From: UBA5359 sp028699365 [NCBI: bacterium]
GTDB taxonomy: Bacteria > UBP13 > UBA5359
Direction: 5' to 3'
Assembly: GCA_028699365.1 (NCBI GenBank)
Contig: JAQVUQ010000062.1
Coordinates: 1-10,394, forward strand
DNA: 10,394 nucleotides
The notes below the pieces were generated by a model, which was not told the origin of the DNA, ran no database searches, and was given only the letters and a program-made list of their open reading frames with translations. Shown piece after piece: positions 5,217-10,394 of this stretch. A program made the translations under genes and the position numbers. The stretch's first letter is position 1. The number at the start of each line of letters is the position of its first letter.

Positions 5217-6098
5217 CTAAGGCGTCATTGTAGCTTGCATCATCGGCGCCATACGCCCCCGGTTGGTCATTACATACTCTTCATGATCCATTGCATTGCT
5301 CGGTATGGTGGCCGACAATACCATAACGTCGGAGGGACCGGGGTCGTTATCGGGAACAGGTTCAACCGTTATGGCTGTCATTTGCCCCTGCAGGTTGAGC
5401 GGGAAGGTCATCCCCGCCGGTGCGTTCATCAGGAAGTCTTCACCGGGGAAGGGCGGACCTGCCATAGTTCCGCTGTATTGTGCCGACATGTCGGCCCCCA
5501 CAACGTAGCCGGTATAGGCGTGATTGAACTTGCCGGTAGACAGAGGCCGGTTGTTCACCATGACCCATCCTTCATACTGCCATCCTGACGGCAGCCCGGG
5601 CAGCCAGAGGCCGGATGCCGCCGTAGTCATGTCCATGCTGCGCTTTATGAACCATATGCCGCTCAATTCGTTGGTGTCAGGACCGTTGGTCGGTGTGGCC
5701 AGGATATATTTGCTGGCTGCCGTACTGAAATCGGCTCCCATATTCAGCATGGCCGTACCGTTACGAACCTTGCCCTGAAGCACGATCATAGAGGCAGGCA
5801 TATTGGTGCCCTGATTATCGGCTGTCACCAGCATCATATCGCCGTTATTGACGGGGAAGGGGGTGGAGATGCTGGTGATCCTGTTGCCGTTCATGTCCCA
5901 CATCGTCTGATCGGTTTCCCTGACGTTGAAGCTGGTCACACTCATGGGAACACCGCTGCTGTTTACTATCCAGGCCTGATAGTTGCCCTGATCCAGATGA
6001 GACATGTGCATCGGCGTCATTCTGACGGTATGCGCGGACGCCGTGCCGGCCAGAAACAGCATCGTTACAACTGCGATTACAAGAATGCGAGTTTTCAA
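5217..6098 (-). CDS. Exported Met-rich protein with anti-sigma-K (RskA) C-terminal-like region
   Basis: A 293-residue protein with a classic signal peptide: MKTR, then a hydrophobic run (about residues 5-18), then GTASA, with likely cleavage before His23. The mature N-terminus reads HTVRMTPMHMSHLDQ, dense in Met and His. Methionine is about one residue in ten overall. The second half contains YEGWVMVNNRPLSTGKF (175-191), FPGEDF (217-222) and ITVEPVPDNDPGP (243-255), which resemble the extracytoplasmic domain of anti-sigma-K (RskA-like) factors; here there is no cytoplasmic sigma-binding domain or transmembrane helix beyond the signal peptide. The start is TTG at 6098, because GAGGAGGTG lies 8 nt upstream; the GTG at 6107 overlaps that ribosome-binding site and cannot use it. 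It is divergent from the metal transporter operon. The function is unknown; an extracytoplasmic metal-binding role is a guess. Confidence 0.75.
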   Translation of the reverse strand: MKTRILVIAVVTMLFLAGTASAHTVRMTPMHMSHLDQGNYQAWIVNSSGVPMSVTSFNVRETDQTMWDMNGNRITSISTPFPVNNGDMMLVTADNQGTNMPASMIVLQGKVRNGTAMLNMGADFSTAASKYILATPTNGPDTNELSGIWFIKRSMDMTTAASGLWLPGLPSGWQYEGWVMVNNRPLSTGKFNHAYTGYVVGADMSAQYSGTMAGPPFPGEDFLMNAPAGMTFPLNLQGQMTAITVEPVPDNDPGPSDVMVLSATIPSNAMDHEEYVMTNRGRMAPMMQATMTP

Positions 6099-6153
6099 AT
6101 ATTTCACCTCCTCACAACAAGTTTTATGCAGTATTACCCTGATTAAATATCGC

Positions 6154-6170
6154 TAAACATGACCTGTTTA
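6154..6170. promoter_or_regulatory. 17-bp inverted repeat upstream of the cbi promoter, operator candidate
   Basis: TAAACATGACCTGTTTA has perfect 6-bp arms and a 5-nt centre, ending 5 bp before the -35 element of the transporter promoter. It overlaps a tandem pair of 8-mers, CCTGTTTA (6163-6170) and CCTGTTTG (6171-6178), the second entering the -35. The site lies in the 154-bp gap between the divergent exported-protein gene and cbiM, so one regulator could control both. It does not match the NikR consensus I know. Confidence 0.4.
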
Positions 6171-6175
6171 CCTGT

Positions 6176-6204
6176 TTGACACGTCTGCAAGGCAATGCTA
6201 TGAT
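6176..6204 (+). promoter_or_regulatory. Near-consensus sigma-70 promoter of the Ni/Co transporter operon
   Basis: A perfect TTGACA at 6176-6181, a 17-bp spacer, and TATGAT at 6199-6204 (five of six). The predicted start near 6211 gives a leader of about 42 nt before cbiM, too short for a cobalamin riboswitch. A promoter this good implies strong basal expression unless it is repressed. Confidence 0.8.
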
Positions 6205-6252
6205 TGCGATAACACAAAAGCCGTAAAAGTAACACCATAGCGGAGGCACTGG

Positions 6253-6963
6253 ATGCATATACCCGACGGTTATATGAGCCCGCAGACATGCGCAGCTACA
6301 TATGCGATTATGATCCCTGTTTGGGCTGCCGCAGCCAGGTTTGCCCGGCGTGGTCTCAGGACCGGCCGGATCCCTTTGCTGGCGATGGGTGCCGCGTTCT
6401 CCTTTGTAATAATGCTCTTCAATATACCGATTCCGGGTGGATCAACCGGACATGCCGTCGGAGCCGTGATCCTGGCAATACTGGTAGGTCCCTGGGCTGC
6501 TTGCATCGCTCTTTCGTGTGTGCTGGCCGTACAGGCCTTGTTCTTCGGTGATGGAGGAGTATTGGCCTTTGCCTCCAATTGCTTTAACATGGCGTTCATC
6601 ATGCCTTTTACAGGCTATGCGGTTTACCGGTTGATCGCCTGGAGGTCTGCACCGCAATCCCGGCGTCATCTCCTGGGAGCGGCGCTGGGTGGCTACGTGG
6701 GTATAACCCTGGCGGCGCTGACTACCGCAGTTATGTTCGGAATACAGCCATTGCTGGCCCACGATGCCGCCGGGCATGCATTGTATTCTCCATACCCGCT
6801 GGAGGTGGCTCTGCCGGCTATGGTCCTGGAGCATCTGCTGCTCTTCGGACCTTTAGAGGCGGTTGTTACCATGCTGGTGATACGGTATATGCAGCGCAAC
6901 GAACCGGCTTACCTTATCAGTGGCAATCAAAGGCAGCCGACTGAACCGGAGGTTGCGTTATGA
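6253..6963 (+). CDS. cbiM: Ni2+/Co2+ ECF transporter substrate-binding subunit CbiM/NikM
   Basis: A 236-residue integral membrane protein and the substrate-specific (S) component of a Cbi/Nik-type energy-coupling-factor transporter. It begins MHIPDGYMSP, the family signature with no cleavable signal peptide. In the solved NikM2 protein the metal is held by the amino end of Met1, by His2 and by His67; here His2 is present and His67 falls exactly in GGSTGHAVG. Six to seven hydrophobic segments follow, including AFSFVIMLFNIPI, VGAVILAILVG and NMAFIMPFTGYAV. The start is set by GGAGG at 6242-6246, 6 nt from the ATG. It is first in a four-gene operon and overlaps the next gene by ATGA at 6960-6963. 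Nickel and cobalt importers of this family are hard to separate by sequence; the symbol nikM is equally possible. Confidence 0.95.
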   Translation: MHIPDGYMSPQTCAATYAIMIPVWAAAARFARRGLRTGRIPLLAMGAAFSFVIMLFNIPIPGGSTGHAVGAVILAILVGPWAACIALSCVLAVQALFFGDGGVLAFASNCFNMAFIMPFTGYAVYRLIAWRSAPQSRRHLLGAALGGYVGITLAALTTAVMFGIQPLLAHDAAGHALYSPYPLEVALPAMVLEHLLLFGPLEAVVTMLVIRYMQRNEPAYLISGNQRQPTEPEVAL

Positions 6964-7310
6964 AGGAGAAAAACCTGAAACGGTTGTGGATGGGAATAGC
7001 CCTGCTGGTACTGCTGGCTCCGCTGGGGCTTCTTTTACCCGCTGCGTTCAATGCCGGCGATGCCTGGGGGGAGTGGGGTTCGGAAGAGATTATCCGGCGG
7101 ATCGGATATCTGCCCAGGGGTATGATGAAGACCGCCGGCCTGTGGAAAGCCCCTTTCACCGATTATACATTGACCGGCAACAGCGCCGGCAGTAACATCA
7201 AGGGCTCTCTGGAGTATATCTTCTCCGGTCTGCTGGGAGCAGGAGCCGTCGCCTTACTGAGCTACATGCTAGGCAGATGGCTTGCGCGCAAAGAGAACGG
7301 AGAGAGCTGA
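6960..7310 (+). CDS. cbiN: Small ECF transporter subunit, CbiN/NikN-like, PDGLE-type
   Basis: A 116-residue protein with two membrane segments (about 9-30 and 84-105) and a loop outside the membrane between them. The part GYLPRGMMKTAGLWKAPFTDY (two adjoining pieces at about 49-59 and 60-69) followed by the second helix matches the PDGLE-type small subunits found beside CbiM/NikM. Such proteins are thought to help load metal into the M subunit. The PDGLE signature itself is not literal here. The ATG overlaps the cbiM stop (ATGA), with GGAGG at 6947-6951 inside the end of cbiM, showing translational coupling. The next gene starts 1 nt after its stop. The functional name depends on metal identity (cbiN or nikN). 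Confidence 0.85.
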   Translation: MKEKNLKRLWMGIALLVLLAPLGLLLPAAFNAGDAWGEWGSEEIIRRIGYLPRGMMKTAGLWKAPFTDYTLTGNSAGSNIKGSLEYIFSGLLGAGAVALLSYMLGRWLARKENGES

Positions 7311-7311
7311 T

Positions 7312-8157
7312 ATGTCCGGTAGAACGAGGCACGATCCCGTCTCCCGGGGATTGGCGGCGATAGAAGGGGTTACCGTCAGGCTGGCACAGGAGTCCGACAG
7401 GGCGGCGGTGGAGCCCAGATGCGCCGTTATCTCGCTGATCTGGCTTATTCTGACGGCAACCCTGATACACTCTCCACTGAAGCTGTTACTCATGGGTGTT
7501 CTGTTGTTGGCGGCTGCGGGTGTTCTCAGAGCCGATCTCCGCTATCTCGCACCGGTCTGGAGGGCAGCCGCGATTGTTGCCGCTTTGCTGGCCTTTCCAT
7601 CCATATTCAATTTAATCACACCCGGAAGCGACCTGATGCGGATCATCGACATACCGGCCGGCTGGCGCAGCCTGCATCCCAATCTGACTGTATTGACAGT
7701 AACGGCCGAGGGGCTGACGGTGGCTTCCAGGTTCTTTCTACGGGTCATTGTCTGTCTGATAACATCAGGCATCATACTCTCGTTGCAGACTCCCCGGAAG
7801 TTGATGGCCGGATTGCGAGGCCTGGGAGTTCCGGCACTCTTCATATCCGTCATGGCTCTCATGTACCGTTATCTTATCGTGCTTCTTCGCTATGCGGCGG
7901 AGCTGCACCGGGCCAGGTTGAGCCGGTCTCCCGCCAGAGGCGGCATCGTATCCGACGGCAAATGGGCCTCCGTCTCTATGGGGATAATGTTCAAGCGCTC
8001 TTTCAGGCTGGCTGAGGATATGCACATGGCCATGCTTTCCAGAGGGGTCGCGACGGATGAATACAGATTTGTTCCGGCCTCAGCCGGGCCGGTTACCGGG
8101 GATTATTTGTTTGTGGGATGTTCTCTGCTCCTGGGAGCGCTGCTCCTGCTGATTTGA
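7312..8157 (+). CDS. cbiQ: ECF transporter transmembrane coupling protein CbiQ/NikQ (EcfT family)
   Basis: A 281-residue membrane protein that links the substrate-binding subunit to the ATPase. Hydrophobic segments are seen at about 38-54, 56-72, 84-102, 143-157, 176-193 and 264-281. The cytoplasmic coupling region carries the EcfT arginine motifs, SRSPARGG (204-211) and AMLSRG (240-245), whose Ala-Arg-Gly-type ends dock into the ATPase. The start is the ATG at 7312, with GGAG at 7299-7302, 9 nt away; an in-frame TTG at 7282 would lie inside cbiN and lacks a ribosome-binding site. The gene begins 1 nt after cbiN and its end nearly abuts cbiO, as expected for subunits of one complex. Confidence 0.94.
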   Translation: MSGRTRHDPVSRGLAAIEGVTVRLAQESDRAAVEPRCAVISLIWLILTATLIHSPLKLLLMGVLLLAAAGVLRADLRYLAPVWRAAAIVAALLAFPSIFNLITPGSDLMRIIDIPAGWRSLHPNLTVLTVTAEGLTVASRFFLRVIVCLITSGIILSLQTPRKLMAGLRGLGVPALFISVMALMYRYLIVLLRYAAELHRARLSRSPARGGIVSDGKWASVSMGIMFKRSFRLAEDMHMAMLSRGVATDEYRFVPASAGPVTGDYLFVGCSLLLGALLLLI

Positions 8158-8171
8158 AAGGCGGATCAACC

Positions 8172-9005
8172 TTGCCGGATATGAATATAACGGACGAAAA
8201 CACGGTTTACCATACATCGGATCTGAGCTTTAAATACGGCGATAAAACGGCTCTGGATTCCGTGTCGGTGCGAATACGCAAGGGTGAGAGAGTGGCTTTG
8301 CTGGGAGCCAATGCCAGCGGAAAATCCACGCTGCTGGCGCTGATGGACGGTCTGCTGCTGCCCTCGTCGGGAAGCATAAAGGTTTTTGGGCGTGAACTGT
8401 GCCCGGTATCCCTGAACGATCGCCGTTTTGTCAGGCACTTTCGCAGTCAGGTAGCTATCCTCTTCCAGAATCCCGATGTACAGCTCTTCTCCGATACCGT
8501 CCGCGATGAACTGGCTTTCGTGCCTCTGCAATTGGGTCTGTCCTGGCCGGAGGTAAGGGAGGTTTCCCGGAGCGCAGCGGAGATTGCCGGCATTACCGAT
8601 CTTATGGACAGGCCGCCGCATACGCTGAGCGGCGGGGAGAAGAAGAGAGTGGCGCTGGCTTCCATGCTGACGGCGGACCCGTCCGTAATCCTGCTTGACG
8701 AGCCCACCACCGGCATGGATCCCCGCACCCAGCATTGGTTCATCGAATTGATGGAGGAATTCGCCGCCGGCGGCAGGACCATTATCGTCTCCACCCATGA
8801 TCTGGCTTTGCTGCCGGAACTTGCCGACAGAGCGCTGGTGCTTGGCGAGGATCATCGCATAGCCGCCGATGCCGACGCAGCCGGTATACTGGCCGACCTG
8901 GATCTTCTGCTGTCCGTGAACCTCATACACGAGCATACCCATCGCCACGGCATGCTGAAGCATACCCACCCGCATCTTCATGCCATGCCGTACCACAGTC
9001 ATTAA
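8172..9005 (+). CDS. cbiO: ECF transporter ATPase CbiO/NikO with histidine-rich C-terminus
   Basis: A 277-residue ABC ATPase that powers the Ni/Co importer from the cytoplasmic side. Motifs: Walker A GANASGKS (45-52), Q-loop FQNPDVQLF (98-106), signature LSGGE (152-156), Walker B VILLDEP (172-178) and H-loop STHD (His209). All catalytic residues are present. The last 25 residues hold 10 histidines, mostly as alternating HxH pairs, a likely metal-binding tail. I prefer the TTG at 8172, with GGCGGA 6 nt upstream. The ATG at 8181 is possible, three residues shorter; an ATG at 8118 would overlap cbiQ by 40 nt and add sequence outside the ABC fold. It is last in the operon, and no hairpin terminator is visible before comM. 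Confidence 0.94.
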   Translation: MPDMNITDENTVYHTSDLSFKYGDKTALDSVSVRIRKGERVALLGANASGKSTLLALMDGLLLPSSGSIKVFGRELCPVSLNDRRFVRHFRSQVAILFQNPDVQLFSDTVRDELAFVPLQLGLSWPEVREVSRSAAEIAGITDLMDRPPHTLSGGEKKRVALASMLTADPSVILLDEPTTGMDPRTQHWFIELMEEFAAGGRTIIVSTHDLALLPELADRALVLGEDHRIAADADAAGILADLDLLLSVNLIHEHTHRHGMLKHTHPHLHAMPYHSH

Positions 9006-9126
9006 TGTTTGCATATCACGCCATACCTTAGTAAAATATAAGTGTTTGCATCCTTGTATGCCGGGTATATGTCGTAAGAGCTGACATACGCTTCTTTGGA
9101 AGTCCTCTGTCGGCAAGGAGAGTTGC
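9006..9126. other. Gap between the transporter operon and comM
   Basis: No gene is seen in these 121 bases. They hold a 9-bp direct repeat TGTTTGCAT at 9006-9014 and 9043-9051, and an inverted repeat TATGTC/GACATA at 9068-9073 and 9083-9088 with a 9-nt spacer. The AAGGAG ribosome-binding site of comM is at 9115-9120. No convincing terminator or -35/-10 pair was found, so comM may be read partly from the upstream operon. Confidence 0.4.
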
Positions 9127-10394
9127 TTGTCGCTGGCAAAGGTAAAAAGCAGTACGGTTATCGGCGTCAACGCCCACTTCATTGAAGTGGAGGTCGATGT
9201 TGCTTCCGGCCTGCCATCGTTCACTATCGTCGGCTTGCCGGATACCGCCGTGCAGGAGGCCAAAGAGCGGGTGCGGGCGGCCATTCGCAACACCGGTTTC
9301 GAATTCCCCCTGGGCAGAATAACCGTCAATCTGGCTCCGGCCGATATCCGTAAGGAAGGTCCGGCCTTCGATCTGCCGATAGCTGTAGGTATACTGGCAG
9401 CCGCCGGAGTGGTGCAATTGGACGGAGAGATGACCGGGGCCGTATATATGGGTGAGCTTTCCCTGGACGGCAAGCTGCGTCCCGTGACCGGCGTCATGCC
9501 CACCGCACTGGATTTGCGCAGCGCCGAGCATCCCCTTCTGGTGGTGCCGTGGGATAATTACGGCGAAGCCGCCATCGTCGATGATGTGGAAGCCTGGCCG
9601 TGCCGCAGCCTTCACGAAGTGGCGGCTCTGGCAAACGGGCACTTCTTTCCTGAAAAGCCTGTCATCGATGCTGAGAACTATGAAGATGCCCTCACCGGTG
9701 AGGATTTCTCAGACGTAAAGGGACAGGATGCCGCCAAGAGAGCCCTGGAAATAGCGGCGGCCGGCGGCCACAACGTTCTGATGATAGGCCCGCCCGGCTC
9801 CGGCAAGACGATGCTGGCCAAGCGTATCCCCGGCATCCTGCCGCCGATGAGCCAGTCCGAGGCGCTGGAAGTAACCAGAATATACAGCGTCAGAGGATTG
9901 ATGACGGGCAATGCCTCACTCATGAACAGGCGGAGCTTCCGCAGTCCCCATCACACTATATCCAATGTAGCACTTATCGGGGGAGGATCTTATCCTCTTC
10001 CCGGAGAGGTCAGCCTGGCCCATAACGGCGTGCTCTTTCTGGACGAATTGCCGGAGTTCAAACGGGACGTTCTGGAAGTTCTGCGCCAGCCGCTGGAGGA
10101 GGGCGCCGTCACCATAGGCAGGGTGGCCGGGACAATAAGCTACCCAGCCCAGTTCATGCTGGTGGCTGCCTTAAATCCGTGCAAGTGCGGGTACCATGGA
10201 GATCATTCGCGTACCTGCTCCTGTACCCCCGCCCAGGTGAATCAGTACCTGGGGCGCATCTCCGGCCCGTTGCTGGATCGCATAGACATGCACATCGAGA
10301 TGCCCAGGATCAGCGAGGAGCAGCTCATGGGACGTCCTGATGGCGAACCGAGCCTGTCCGTGCGGGAGAGGGTCTGCCGGGCCAGGGCGGTGCA
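9127..10394 (+). CDS. comM: ComM/YifB family magnesium-chelatase-like AAA+ ATPase (3' end beyond window)
   Basis: The first 422 codons of a protein whose family is about 500 residues long. ComM is a hexameric AAA+ motor that promotes branch migration during DNA uptake in natural transformation; many non-competent bacteria also carry it. An N-terminal Lon-protease-like ChlI domain (about 10-135, with [18 protein letters not shown]) is followed by the AAA+ core: Walker A GPPGSGKT (221-228), Walker B VLFLDE (302-307), a cysteine set NPCKCG plus CSCTP (Cys352, 354, 364, 366) that probably binds zinc, and GPLLDRID (380-387) with the arginine typical of this family. The start is TTG at 9127, with AAGGAG 6 nt upstream; no ATG or GTG lies in frame with a comparable ribosome-binding site. 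It is encoded after the metal transporter, with no functional link evident. Confidence 0.95.
   Translation, partial: MSLAKVKSSTVIGVNAHFIEVEVDVASGLPSFTIVGLPDTAVQEAKERVRAAIRNTGFEFPLGRITVNLAPADIRKEGPAFDLPIAVGILAAAGVVQLDGEMTGAVYMGELSLDGKLRPVTGVMPTALDLRSAEHPLLVVPWDNYGEAAIVDDVEAWPCRSLHEVAALANGHFFPEKPVIDAENYEDALTGEDFSDVKGQDAAKRALEIAAAGGHNVLMIGPPGSGKTMLAKRIPGILPPMSQSEALEVTRIYSVRGLMTGNASLMNRRSFRSPHHTISNVALIGGGSYPLPGEVSLAHNGVLFLDELPEFKRDVLEVLRQPLEEGAVTIGRVAGTISYPAQFMLVAALNPCKCGYHGDHSRTCSCTPAQVNQYLGRISGPLLDRIDMHIEMPRISEEQLMGRPDGEPSLSVRERVCRARAV

Noticed and set aside
5157-5588. Plus-strand open frame starting in the hairpin near 5158
   Set aside because: It begins inside a terminator-like hairpin and is otherwise antisense to the exported-protein gene.
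6206-6235. NikR operator (GTGTTAC-N-GTAACAC type)
   Set aside because: An exact GTAACAC half-site occurs at 6229-6235, but no GTGTTAC partner is found at the required distance; the nearby ATAACAC is a direct, not inverted, copy.
6108-6252. Cobalamin riboswitch upstream of cbiM
   Set aside because: The gap is about 150 nt, the predicted leader is about 42 nt, and the conserved B12-box pattern was not seen; GGCACTGG near 6246 is only a partial resemblance.
8166-9503. 445-codon open frame on the minus strand across cbiO and comM
   Set aside because: It runs antisense through two genes with complete Walker and signature motifs, has low-complexity content and matches no family I know.
1-10394. 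CRISPR arrays, tRNA or rRNA genes, insertion sequences, toxin-antitoxin or phage defence genes
   Set aside because: I looked for regular repeats, transposase motifs and tRNA-like structures on both strands and saw none.

Overview
The window reads as an ordinary chromosomal segment of a bacterium. It is moderately GC-rich by eye, uses strong Shine-Dalgarno sites, and has several apparent TTG starts. No tRNA, rRNA, CRISPR array, insertion sequence or phage gene was seen. The gene mix (small RRM proteins, RF3, Calvin-type class II aldolase, a rubredoxin-less rubrerythrin-like protein, a PDGLE-type Ni/Co ECF transporter, a TTG-started ComM) would fit an anaerobe. A Chloroflexota/Dehalococcoidia-like source is my guess, held with low confidence, because no marker gene is present.

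Layout. Positions 1-54 (-) and 418-687 (+) are two divergent genes for small single-RRM RNA-binding proteins, the first cut by the window edge. They are separated by 363 bp that hold an extended -10 promoter and a structured leader for the second gene. Next is prfC (RF3, minus strand), which shares a compact back-to-back promoter region with fba (class II fructose-bisphosphate aldolase, plus strand). A 20-bp palindrome overlaps the fba -10 element. A strong hairpin follows fba, then comes a double-SIS-domain sugar-phosphate isomerase/deaminase-like gene. That gene overlaps, tail to tail, a minus-strand rubrerythrin/ferritin-like gene. A minus-strand gene for a Met-rich exported protein follows, and it diverges from a four-gene plus-strand operon for an energy-coupling-factor metal transporter: cbiM/nikM, a small PDGLE-type cbiN/nikN, cbiQ/nikQ and cbiO/nikO. 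The window ends inside comM (YifB family).

How the parts work together. The transporter is complete: CbiM is the substrate-binding component, the PDGLE protein its small partner, CbiQ the coupling transmembrane protein and CbiO the ATPase. It should import Ni2+ or Co2+. CbiM carries His2 and His67 at the positions known to hold nickel in NikM2, and CbiO ends in a 10-histidine tail, so nickel is somewhat favoured. The operon has a near-consensus sigma-70 promoter with a 17-bp inverted repeat just upstream and no room for a cobalamin riboswitch. The divergent exported protein has a predicted mature N-terminus starting with His and dense in Met and His, so a metal-related role is possible but unproven. 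The aldolase and SIS protein suggest sugar-phosphate metabolism, and the rubrerythrin-like protein suggests peroxide defence. I do not see a clearly new multi-gene system. The best leads are regulatory: the fba palindrome, the RRM leader, the cbi operator, and complementarity between the fba 3' hairpin and the SIS leader. The unusual exported protein is a further lead.
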